A DNA stretch of 16,140 nt, from assembly GCA_018398765.1 (NCBI GenBank), contig JAHBMJ010002766.1, forward strand, positions 1-16,140. Direction: 5' to 3'. The notes below the pieces were generated by a model. That model worked only from the letters and a program-made list of their open reading frames with translations, was not told the DNA's origin and searched no databases. A program made the translations under genes and the position numbers. Positions 7,740 to 16,140 of this stretch are shown in pieces (the stretch's first letter is position 1; every line of letters begins with the position of its first letter). The stretch comes from Chromera velia (lineage: Eukaryota > Sar > Chromeraceae).

Positions 7740-8121
7740 GAAATGGAGTAGAGTAGTGAGTGTGGCGGCTTCTTTCTTCAGAGCTCTTTTTGGGAAGTCT
7801 GTGAATCTGGAGCATACGCAGAGTCTAATAGATGTTGCCTGAAGTAATCAATAAAATCAAATAATTTTGATGGAGCTGAAATTCGCCGAATCTGGAGCAT
7901 ACGCAGAGTCCAACAGATGTTGCCTGAAGTAATCAATGAAATCAAATGATTTCGACGGAGCTGAAATTCGCACAGCATGGCACTGAATCAAATGCGCGTG
8001 TGGCGGTTAATTGAATTCACTTGCGGCCCAGGGCGTGCACAATGGCTTGCCCCCAGCCCGTCCCGCGGCTTGGCCTTCCTGCGTGTGTGCGGACGGAACG
8101 ACTGACACGCTATGTCTCAAC
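7740..8121 (-). repeat. 3' LTR with an internal 85-bp tandem duplication
   Basis: This copy is about 382 bp and differs from the right copy mainly by a tandem duplication. Units of 85 bp begin at 7803 and 7888 with GAATCTGGAGCATACGCAGA. TG...CA termini can be set at 7744 and 8119. The minus-strand start TTGAGACATAG follows the polypurine tract. Unit 1 has diverged further from the right LTR than unit 2 has. Confidence 0.82.
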
Positions 8122-8131
8122 CCCCCTCCTC
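8121..8131 (-). other. polypurine tract
   Basis: On the minus strand GAGGAGGGGGG immediately precedes the LTR start TTGAGACA. This is the plus-strand primer site expected just inside a 3' LTR, and it fixes the orientation of the element as minus. Confidence 0.7.
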
Positions 8132-8280
8132 GATTTCGTTTCTATGCAAAGGGAGAAACGGAAGTGAAAATAAATCAACACAGCCGTTTGGTCTAACTGT
8201 CTGAGCCAATGAAGCCCTTTCTTACTTTCCCTTGTCAGCCAGTCTCGATAGCAAAGAGTAACATAAAAGGAATGCAGGGA

Positions 8281-8336
8281 GGCAGAGGGCTAGATATCAC
8301 AAGAACAAGGTAGAGGACTAGACATCACAAGATCAG
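8281..8336 (-). repeat. two tandem 28-bp units in the 3' untranslated part of the LTR element
   Basis: AGAGGGCTAGATATCACAAG is followed 27-28 bases later by AGAGGACTAGACATCACAAG. The two differ by two transitions. The function is unknown. Confidence 0.6.
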
Positions 8337-8467
8337 TTGACTCCGGTCTGCCTGTTTAAGTCTACCTATCTCTGGTTTGCCTCTTTCGTCCTGCCTGTCT
8401 AATGCCTTTCAGCGCTTCACAATACTAGAATAACAAAAAGAAAGAAAGAAACCAGGCAGCGACTCAT

Positions 8468-10024
8468 TCAGAGAAACTGAGCAAATCGGGCCATGAATGC
8501 TTCTTTATCAAAATTCAAAGAAAGGGAAGCAGAGCTTTCTGTTTTTGTTTCAGTCAGTCTGCCTGCCTGCTCGACTTCTTCTGTAGATCTTGTATTCTCT
8601 TCCCCCCCCCCACAATGATGCAAGAGAGGTGCAGACTCAGATATGAATACATTCCTCTCAGAGAAAGGATTGTACCCGTAGACATCGTAGATGCTAGCTA
8701 GACAGACCATCAGAGTCGGGGAAGACCATATCCACATCACCCCTACGCATGACTTCATATGTCTCCATATCATAAGTGGTCGTTGCAAACCTCACTCTCT
8801 CCTCCTTCGGTCTCTCACTCGTCTTCTTCTTCTCGTCAGAGTCCTGTCTCTCCTGCTGAATCTTCAATATGGTAGTCGCTAATCGCTTCATGTCTGCATC
8901 GGTGAGAGACAGCTGCTGGCTGGAGACGGGAGTAGAGGGTACATCCTGGGCTTTATTCTCAAGACGGACAGGCTGGCCTTGCGAACCACCTTTAAAATCA
9001 CCCTTCTGTTTCCCCCCTCCAGTTCGTTTGTTGCCATCCCTCTCGTTCTGCTTCGATCTCCATTTGTTGTAGTGGTTCTTGTAGTTCTGGGAGACGTTGG
9101 CTAAGTGACGGGCGTGCTCTGGGTGCATTCGGTCAAAGTCTGGCTCCCTATCGGTTCTGGCAGAGTCCAAGAGTGACTCCAGTGACTTGGCAGAGCTAGA
9201 CGAAGCTGTGCCACCGGCTGTAGGGGAGAGGAACTGCTTCTAGTGCTTGGAGATTTTGATTACCTTCTTGGTGACCGAAGAGACGATCCGGAGGACGCCG
9301 TTCTTCATGGATGCCACCCACTCATTCCGAGTGTGGCGCACGTCCAGAGTTGGAAGTGTCTCCATAATGATCTCCTTCTGGTATGCCCAAGAGTACCTCA
9401 GAGCCACCGGTTCAGTCCCTGCCACTGCAATCACCTTCTTCTTCTTCATGCGTGCTAGCGCCTTTGTGTCGTCGGGATGGAGATCCCAGAACTTGAATCC
9501 ACTCACCCAGTCCAAAGGAGCGATGGATCTGGCCTTCAAGTCCTAAGCTTCTGAAGCTCAGTGTAGGCTGCCTCGGTCTTTCTCAGAGACAGATCCACAG
9601 GGAGCGCCTTTACGAGGACATCAAAGTTTTCAAACGTCTTCCAGGCCGTCTCCTTCTGTGCATCCTCCAGGAGAAGTGCCTGCTCTTCTGCCAGTGTAGA
9701 CAAGAACTTGATGGCCCAGTCCTGGAGACGCTTTTTGAACGCTGCGTCTTGCTCTCCACTGGTCCTCTGGGGAATAGCACCCTCAGTCGTCGAAGCAAGC
9801 TCTTCGACCCGACCATGGAGAGCATCATCTTCAGCAGCAAAAGAAGAAATATGCAAGACCTTGTACAGCTTCTCGAGACCAGTCAGGGTCGTATAACCTT
9901 CTGCCCACATTTTGGCGAGCTTTAGATATGCATGACCATCGGCGATCTGATGACGCTGTGGAGGGTCATCATCAGTAAATCGTAGAGGAGTGACTGAAGA
10001 AGAAGATACATTACCGGACAACAT
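8468..10024 (-). pseudogene. gag-like structural protein frame, broken by one stop and two frame changes
   Basis: The frame starts at an ATG (10022-10024) 63 bases inside the 5' LTR. Segment 1 (162 residues, to TGA 9536) is helical and polar. Segment 2 continues in another frame from about 9539 (…PLDWVSGFKFWDLHPDD…), crosses a TAG at 9240-9242 in the same frame, and runs on to 8694. It ends in a Lys/Gly/Gln-rich basic tract (RTGGGKQKGDFKGG), plausible for nucleic-acid binding. Segment 3 shifts frame again near 8700 and ends at 8468. I see no CCHC zinc knuckle, no protease DTG/DSG motif and no enzymatic domain. Position and composition fit a capsid-type Gag, but no signature proves it. About 519 codons would be covered overall. 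Confidence 0.5.
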
Positions 10025-10087
10025 GATTGAAGAATCAAATCAGAAGATGAAGATAAGTTCAAGAGAAGAGCCTTCCTGTTAACCGTA
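10025..10087 (-). other. leader of the gag-only element
   Basis: This short stretch lies between the 5' LTR and the ATG and should contain the primer-binding site. Read on the minus strand it begins ACGGTTAACAGGAAGG just inside the LTR. I could not match this to a tRNA 3' end, and an internal tRNA fragment, as used by some copia elements, cannot be tested here. Confidence 0.35.
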
Positions 10088-10384
10088 GAAATGGAGTAGA
10101 GTAGTAAGTGTGGTGGCTTCTTTCTTCAGAGCTCTTTTTAGGAAGTCTGTGAATCTAGAGCATATGCAGAGTCTAATAGATGTTGCCTGAAGTAATCAAT
10201 GAAATCAAATGATTTCGACGGAGCTAAAATTCGTACGGCGCGGCACTGAATCGAATGCGCGTGCGGCGGTTAATCGAATTCACCTGCGGCCTAGAGCGTG
10301 CGCGATAGCTTGCCCCCGGCCCGCCCCGCGGCTTGGCCTTCCTGCGTATGCATGGATGGAACGACTGACACCCTATGTCTCAAC
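10088..10384 (-). repeat. 5' LTR of the gag-only element
   Basis: This is 297 bp, co-linear with 7740-8121 apart from the single-copy 85-bp segment. By hand alignment about 29 bases differ from the left LTR (using its second unit), of which 28 are transitions. TG...CA termini can be set at 10092 and 10382. Confidence 0.82.
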
Positions 10385-10468
10385 TCATTGATTGATTGAT
10401 TGAACGGTTCTGGCTGTATTAGGCCTTCCTCAGGCTTCCTGCTGTGTTAAAGTGTCGCCATTGCTAAC
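10385..10468 (+). repeat. (TTGA)n tract with the same flank as at 6554
   Basis: Four TTGA-type units are followed by GGCCTTCC, GCTGTGT and TGTCGCCA in the same order as at 6554-6650. The LTR element inserted at this tract, since TTGA units also lie on its left side at 7711-7739. Confidence 0.45.
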
Positions 10469-10476
10469 AGAGCTAC

Positions 10477-11380
10477 TACATAGTACGGTTAGGAGGAACT
10501 ACTGGGAACTACTGGGGGGGGCGAGCGATTTTATGGTGACCATGGATTTGGTAACTCGTAAGCAGTAACCAGAGGGGTCCTAGACCTAGTCCTAGACCCC
10601 GGTGTCAAGTAACCATAACGACAGTAGTTTGTACTAAAAGCCCCGGTAAAGCGGTAAAAAAAATACGCAAGTGTGCATGTATACTTACCCTCACTTTCAA
10701 ATCAAACCCTTAATTCAGAGTGATGATTAACCGCTCCTAACGAAAAAAGCAAGGTCATGGGAAAACATGAAGAGCTCATAGGTGGTTGAGGTCGATACTA
10801 GATTGAACTAGTAACAACTGATATATATAGCTCTTAATTCGTGATCTATCATGCATCTATTCTGAAAATATAGAACGGTTCTCTGAATTTCACGATTGAT
10901 TCATTTAATTCTACAGAGTGTGGAGAAGCCTGTCTTTGTGTTTACTAGATGACGTCTACACTCATAAACGCACATTTGATGGTACAGGATGCCATGGTCA
11001 CGAAGATCGCGTTCAACACAGAGTTTCTCCATTCATAAGGTGACATAATTTACTAGATAATTTATTAGGTCCCACAAAGGTTGTCCCACACATTAATATT
11101 CCATTAAAAAAATGTAAAACGATTGTTTTCAATCATTTTAATGGTTTTCTACAAAGAGTTTTTATATTTTTAAATTGATTGTTTTATATTTTATGAATCT
11201 TTTTATTGAAAAGCGTAAGATTATTAGGAAAACCCCCTATACTACCACTATCATAGTACCTCTGCTCCAACTTACTATGGTAACCATACCCATAAATATG
11301 ATTACCGGCCGGCCTTACGGCTGCCTGGTATGATTGCCCGGTAGCTAAATTAATTTGGTTCCTCCTAACCGTACTGTGTA
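10477..11380. mobile_element. 904-bp non-autonomous DNA transposon with 23-bp TIRs
   Basis: The left end TACATAGTACGGTTAGGAGG and the reverse complement of the right end TACACAGTACGGTTAGGAGG match over 23 bases with one mismatch. Directly outside lie AGAGCTAC (10469-10476) and AGGGCTAC (11381-11388), an 8-bp duplication with one transition. The motif GGTAACC or TAACC recurs near both ends (10535, 10549, 10565, 10608, 11279), like the subterminal transposase sites of hAT elements. The interior has no substantial reading frame, so it would depend on a transposase encoded elsewhere. Superfamily hAT is inferred from the duplication length only. Confidence 0.72.
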
Positions 11381-12893
11381 AGGGCTACTAACAGGGCCTA
11401 GTATAGAAGAGCTAGACTACTACGTAGAAGAAGGCCTGAGAGTTAATTAACCCCTTTTTCTACCTTTCTGGAAGACATGGAGAGCATTACCCCAGTCACT
11501 GTGGTCAAACATGATGAACGAGTTAGCAGCTTTTGCCTGACAAGATGTTCTTCCATCATGTCATCATATGATGAAGCTACTTGTAAGTTAGTAAGCCAAG
11601 TTTGGCAAAGAGGTTCATCCATCATTACTTGTAACTCGACTTATAAATTTTATCAAACCAAGTCTAATAGTATCAACCACATTCAATCGTGCATGTATTC
11701 GACTCCATGCTACTCCATGCATGCATTTGCAAAAACTAAAAGGCCACACAGACATAATTTAACATAAACAGACGTATACATTTCGATTTTTTAATTGTTA
11801 CAGTAGGGTATACTTTCTCAGACCGATGCTCTCGAACGAAGCCATGCAAACCATCAGTCAACGGTCACACAGAGTTCACTTTAAATATTGTCAAAAGCCT
11901 TAAAAACTATATAACTAAGTGCAAAAGGAAACAAATTTAGCAAAAGCTGTACAAGAAAGAAAAATAAAGAATGATAAATGGAAAGAATAGGAGAGATTTC
12001 ATCTTTCGCTACATACTTTAAACTTCAAGTCATAATCCTGTCTTACAGAAGACAAAACACTCAAAGTTTGGTTCTGTTAGGCCGCGTTAGGCACTTGCCC
12101 TTTTATTTTTATTAATTTGTTATGAATTGGTCTCTTTTATTTAGAAAAACGCCCAGCACATGTATAACAAACCTTGTTTTGTTAAGGTTTCAGACTGGTA
12201 TTGAGTAAAATCAGATTAAATTTTGAAACTTAATGATGGTGCTGCTTGTAAGTTAGTAAGCTTAGCTTCATGTTAGTGCTCATTCATCATCAATGATTCA
12301 TCATTCCTTATTAAATCCTTATTTAATATAATAACTTATAAGTTAGTAAGTCAATCCCATGACTGTTTTACTTCTATCACTACTTATAAGTAGGGAGTGA
12401 CCGGGGTGATATGGAGAGCTTTGATGAATCTCTAGCTCACCTAAGCTCAGAGATCCACGCTTGTACATATACTCGTAAGTCTGGTCTTCCGAGAATGGTC
12501 TCGAGTTCACAGATCTCTCTAGTCTGGACCTTGATACACTCTCTCTATCTGTATTTGTAATTCTCGGTCGATCGGTCGATCGATCGCTCACGTGCACGTC
12601 TGCTCTGTCTGTATCTGTCGTATTTCATGTAATATATTTGTCTGTATGTCCTGTACATGACATGCTCTTTGCTTTTTTATCCACTCGCATTCAATCTCTT
12701 TCAGTTCTGCATTCTCTGTATGCATGTTCACGTGTATATTGCAATTTCTCGCATGCAACGCTTCATGCATGTATTGCTGATATGTACAATTTGCTCGACG
12801 GCGCTCGATGGCATGCGCGGATCGATTTAGACTGGTATGATGCTGCGCGTGCCGCGCTTCTTCTCTCTGATCCTTGATACCTCATCAATCGCA
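11381..12893. other. non-coding stretch with a diverged direct repeat
   Basis: No gene is supported; the short frames on both strands lack protein-like composition. Around 11571-11626 and 12233-12289 there is a diverged direct repeat centred on CTTGTAAGTTAGTAAGC, with a third partial copy at about 12329-12346. A (CGAT)n run lies at about 12567-12587. The right portion may include the 3' LTR of the copia element. Confidence 0.4.
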
Positions 12894-12908
12894 TCCTTTT
12901 TCTTTTTT
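12894..12908 (-). other. candidate polypurine tract of the copia element
   Basis: On the minus strand an A/G-only run (AAAAAAGAAAAAGGA) is followed directly by TGCGATTGATG, about 320 bases past the pol stop. This is the best purine run followed by TG in the region, but there is no second LTR copy in the window to confirm it. Confidence 0.25.
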
Positions 12909-13227
12909 CGCAGAGCGAACCCACTCTTACATATTCATTCATCATTCTCATTCACGATCATTCACGTACATGTACCCTCTTGTCTCTTCCGTTCTCTTTT
13001 GCCATCTTGCTTTGATTTGAGGTGCTTTCCTGACTACATTTGATCTCCGTTTGAGTTGCTTCCTTCGAACGTCTGGAGCGTTGACGCAGGCGAACATATG
13101 GATGTGGAATGATCTGCCCCCCAACAGACCAAGCGTGTTGCTTTTGCTCCATTCTTAGGTAGCTTCTCTCCCTTTGATCTCCTGTTATCAGTTCTACGTC
13201 TCTCATCTCTATAAAATGCTTTCTCCT
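12909..13227 (-). other. downstream untranslated region of the copia element
   Basis: After the pol stop at 13228 the minus strand has two short, arginine- and lysine-rich frames with no recognised domain. They overlap each other and end without conserved features, so they are treated as 3' untranslated sequence rather than extra genes. Confidence 0.35.
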
Positions 13228-16140
13228 TTACCTTTCCTTTTTCACCCACACCCCTTTTCTCCATGCATTCCTTCCCTTTTCACCAAATCGATCCGTTATC
13301 AAGCTTTCTCCCTCTTCCTTGACTTTGATCCCTTTTGCAATCGCTTTATAGTCAACCCGTTGTCTGTCCCTCAGTCCTTCTCTCCTCGCGCTCCTGCCTT
13401 GAATCTCAGGCATCTTCGAATCCACCTGCATACATAGCCATTCATCATCATCTTCTTCTTCCTTTTCTTTTTCTTCTCTTGACAGACCTGTGGGTGTGTA
13501 GACTATCTGTGCCTGTCTGTCTTTCTCAAGAAGTGATGCAATCAGATCCATATCCATTGGCTTTGTGAAACTGTCTGCGTAGTTCTGATGGCCGTACACA
13601 TGCTGTACTCTGATCTTCCCTTCTTCCATTCCGTCTATTGCAGCTATTACTGGAACTACACATACTTTCCCCCCCATCTCTCTTATTTGTTCAATCAAGT
13701 CCTTTTCCTGGGGCTTCGGGTTTCTGAATTTAAGCATCTTACACACCCCATCTGAATCCGTTCGAATTGTGCAATGCGAGTCCTTCTAGATCTCCCGAAT
13801 AAATCTTATCGTCACCAATGTATAGTCAAGCGCATCTTCCAGTGCACAGAGTTCTGCCCGATTGATGCTCCTTGCACATCTCTTCTGTTTTCGACTCTTT
13901 CAAGCGATCGGTCTTCCATTCACGGTAAGTACCCAGCCTGTCTATGGGTATGGATTCAATTCGCTTCCCCCTGCTGCATCGCAATACAGAACTACTTCCA
14001 TTCTCTCATACAACTTGGGAGGGTCCAGCATGATCCCTCGATCCGAAGTCGCCTGTCCATATTTGATGGCTCTGTTCAGAAGTCTCCATGCTCTGGCGGT
14101 TAGCTTTTAGTTAAATTGACTCAGCCATGTGGATGCAAACTCGAGATCCGGTCTGGTGCTATGAGCTGCATAGGACAACTCCCCCAACAACTGTCTATAC
14201 CGTCTGTGTCCCTCTGCATCTAGCACTTCTGACCTATCATCTTCTCTCGTCACCCCTGTTGGAAGAGGCTGAGATCCCTGCTTACTCTGTTCTCCTTGAA
14301 TACTCTCAACGTATGCTTTCTGAGAGCACCAGATTCTTCCGTCTGAAAGGACCTCATGATTACTTCCAACATACCGACCCAACACCTCCGGCTCCTTGCA
14401 ATGGACCTCTTCTGCAATTTCTTGCACCATCTCCTGTGTGTCCCCTTCCAACGAAACGACAATCAAATCATCAACGTACTGACTCAGCAACCCAACAACC
14501 TTTCCTCCCTTCTTTTTCCAAAACACCCCGCTCAACGGACTGAGCTCCCAACCTAGTTTCCTCAAAACCTCCCACAAATGGTCTTCAAATGCTCTCCCTG
14601 CATCCTTCAAACCATACAGGGCCTTCTTCAATTTCCAGAGCAAACCTGCTTTTCTGTCGGGATGACTGGGAGGCGGTCTGACGTAGACTGGGACTCGGGA
14701 CTTCAGCTTCGCCTGGAGATAGGCGTTTTGACAGTCTACGGAGGCGATTGAGTTCTTTCCGTAGTTTGGGGATGCTAATGCTGCAAGCAAAACGAAACGA
14801 ACAGAATCAGGTGGGCAACCACACGTGGCGGTCTCCACACCCTGTCTTGGATCCTGGTCTCCTCTTGCTACTGCTCTTGCCTTAAACTCTCTCTCTCCTC
14901 CTGCTTTCATCTTCAAAGTATCCACCACCAGCATGTCTAGGACGGTTGCTCCTGCGGGGATGTTCTCCTTCCTGACCGTGTCGTAGGTGTCGTACTTCAT
15001 CAGCTTGGCTAGTTCTGCTCTCCTCGCTTCGTCGCACTTCTTTCTCATCTCTGGTGTCAAGCTCTCGTACTTCACTTTTTGATACGTAGTCTCTGTCAGT
15101 AGGACTCTTCCCACCTTTTGGTCTGAACAGAAGAAGGAAGACGTACTGATAAGGGAATCAAGAAACGAAGTGACGCCGGAACCTGACATTCTGTCTTCAG
15201 GCTCTGTAGACAAAGCAAACTCCTTCTCTTCGATGTACTCTCTGAGAAGAGTACTTATCGTGCTCTCACCTAGCCTCCCATTCTTCTCAACCTCCGCGTC
15301 TTCAATCACGATGTCTTCTCTCTCCACCTCAAACAGATCTGGCTCCACTGCCCCGTACTTCTTCGTATTATTTGTAAACATTACCGCTCTCTCTCCTTTT
15401 CTCCTTACTGCAGGACGATAAAGCCGATCTCTCAACGCTCCTTTCCCATACGACCCATAATGCTGCACAGTCACTCGCCCTCTCTTCTCTTCCTTCACTT
15501 CCCCCAAGAACAACTGCTTCGTCTTTTCGTCCTTCCATATGATAAATTTCTTTCCGTCTGATCTCTTTCTTTTCTCCTTTTCTTTCTCTGCTGCCGAAGG
15601 TTCATTCTCCAACACCCCTCCAGGTTTTCTCAGCTCCTGCTGCAATTCTTCAGGCATCGGTTGAATGGCCGTCACAAAGAGATCCACCTCATAGGACTCA
15701 TACCCCCTGTCTCTCTCTCTGATGGGTCTGATTCGAAACAGAGTCGGGGAAATGACTTTCACAACCTCACCTGGCTTCCATTCTTCCTCCACCTTCCCGT
15801 AGTGACGGAGAGGGTGTCGGAAGAGAACCATCTCTGACTCCTTAAACCTCCTTCCCTTGAACTCCTCATGACTCCTTCTCTTCTCTTCAACGCTAGCTGG
15901 GACTGGGCAAACCCCCGTCATCCTTTCATACGCAGACAAATACGGTTCTCTGGCTGCTGGCATGCGGTTGACAAGAGCCACTGCCATGGGAAGTACATCT
16001 TGCCAATTTTCTTCTGGAATGTCTCTCTCAAGACGGAGAAGTGTGATCTGTGTGTCCAGAATGTAATGGCGGTTCTCGAGGATCCCCATCGACTGCGGGT
16101 GACCCACCGGTGTCCACTCATGACTGATGCCCCTTATTCT
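13228..16140 (-). pseudogene. pol: Ty1/copia pol: end of integrase, reverse transcriptase, RNase H
   Basis: Minus strand, entering from beyond 16140. GHPQSMGILENRHY carries the last catalytic Glu of the integrase DDE triad (codon 16075-16077), followed by VNRMP and a C-terminal SH3-like region. A charged linker holds a segment with IIWKDEKTKQLFLGEV. RT motifs follow: VDCQNAYLQ (Asp at 14734-14736), ALYGLKDAGRAFEDHL, and QYVDDLIV (YVDD at 14467-14478). The integrase-before-RT order defines copia. RNase H keeps its acidic residues: CDAAGG (13978-13980), NRAEL (13852-13854), RTDSDG (13756-13758) and the Asp of YADSFTKP. The frame is open for 677 codons, then carries TAA 14107, TAG 13942, TGA 13900 and TAG 13786 with no frame change, and stays open to the stop at 13228. 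It is therefore non-functional at least for RNase H. Confidence 0.92.

Larger units (their letters stand above)
7740..10384 (-). mobile_element. LTR retrotransposon carrying only a gag-like frame (TR-GAG-like)
   Basis: Two direct repeats (7740-8121 and 10088-10384) bound an internal region of about 1.97 kb. On the minus strand the order is 5' LTR, 63-base leader, gag-like frame 10024-8468, about 350 bases untranslated, polypurine tract GAGGAGGGGGG (8121-8131), 3' LTR. The internal region encodes no protease, integrase, RT or RNase H. TCATTGA occurs just outside both ends (7733-7739 and 10385-10391), but both flanks are TTGA microsatellite, so the duplication is not secure. I see no obvious tRNA primer-site match beginning TGG next to the 5' LTR. 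Known gag-only elements (TR-GAGs) have this plan; an internal deletion of a full element is the alternative. Confidence 0.75.

Noticed and set aside
9240-9242. C-to-T mutation as the proven origin of the internal stops
   Set aside because: Any TAA, TAG or TGA can be derived from CAA, CAG or CGA by one C-to-T change, so compatibility carries no information. Only the LTR comparison supports transition bias.
9536-9545. Ty1-type programmed +1 frameshift at CTTAGG
   Set aside because: The gag-like frame contains CTT AGG just before the first stop, but the change needed to reach the next open frame is -1 (or +2), not +1, and no slippery heptamer for -1 is present. A simple indel is more likely.
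7733-10391. TCATTGA as a certain 7-bp target duplication of the gag-only element
   Set aside because: Both flanks are TTGA microsatellite, so the match is expected by chance. It also requires LTR ends other than TG...CA. It is kept only as a possibility.
12343-13264. Several minus-strand frames of 60-84 residues after the pol stop
   Set aside because: They overlap one another in different frames, are rich in Arg/Lys/Ser and lack motifs; they are taken as 3' untranslated sequence.
13786-14109. Stop-codon reassignment to explain the open pol frame
   Set aside because: TAA, TAG and TGA all occur as internal stops within this short patch, while the host frames use normal TGA and TAA ends. Pseudogenisation is simpler.

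Overview
This is a eukaryotic nuclear window. It has spliced coding sequence with polypyrimidine-tract acceptors, abundant microsatellites, long T/A and C tracts, LTR retrotransposons and small inverted-repeat transposons. A copia-type pol with extra domains and a peroxin-like gene beside intron-bearing genes suggest a repeat-rich microbial alga or protist. A chromerid or other alveolate alga is my best guess, but it is inference only. There is no sign of bacterial operon structure, and I recognised no tRNA, rRNA or CRISPR array.

Layout, left to right. At 1-130 there may be the end of an old retroelement, followed at 131 by an LTR-like start. At 508-902 (minus) there is a weak two-exon gene candidate. 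At 931-1146 there is a degenerate minisatellite. At 1971-2346 lies the C-terminal remnant of a Ty3/gypsy-like polyprotein (acidic linker plus chromodomain-like tail), followed by a polypurine tract at 2541 and an LTR start at 2552. At 2835-3427 a GC-rich repeat occurs three times direct and once inverted, forming a strong hairpin. It abuts the upstream region of the clearest host gene, a probable PEX19 (3748-4602, plus) ending in a CaaX box. At 5846-6086 there is a MITE with matching terminal inverted repeats and a perfect 8-bp target duplication. At 6297-7057 (plus) are the last three exons of an unrecognised gene. AT-rich microsatellites fill about 7312-7700.

The right half is mostly transposons. 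An LTR element at 7740-10384, transcribed on the minus strand, has two LTRs, a polypurine tract and a broken gag-like reading frame but no pol, so it resembles a gag-only non-autonomous retrotransposon. Its LTRs differ almost only by transitions. Next to it, 10477-11380 is a 904-bp element with 23-bp terminal inverted repeats and a near-perfect 8-bp target duplication. The end of the window (13228-16140, minus) is the integrase end, reverse transcriptase and RNase H of a Ty1/copia pol. It has a long open stretch but four stop codons packed into the RNase H region.

The host genes probably have unrelated roles (peroxisomal membrane-protein import and an unknown protein). The gag-only element would need pol supplied in trans; the nearby copia pol is only one conceivable type of donor.
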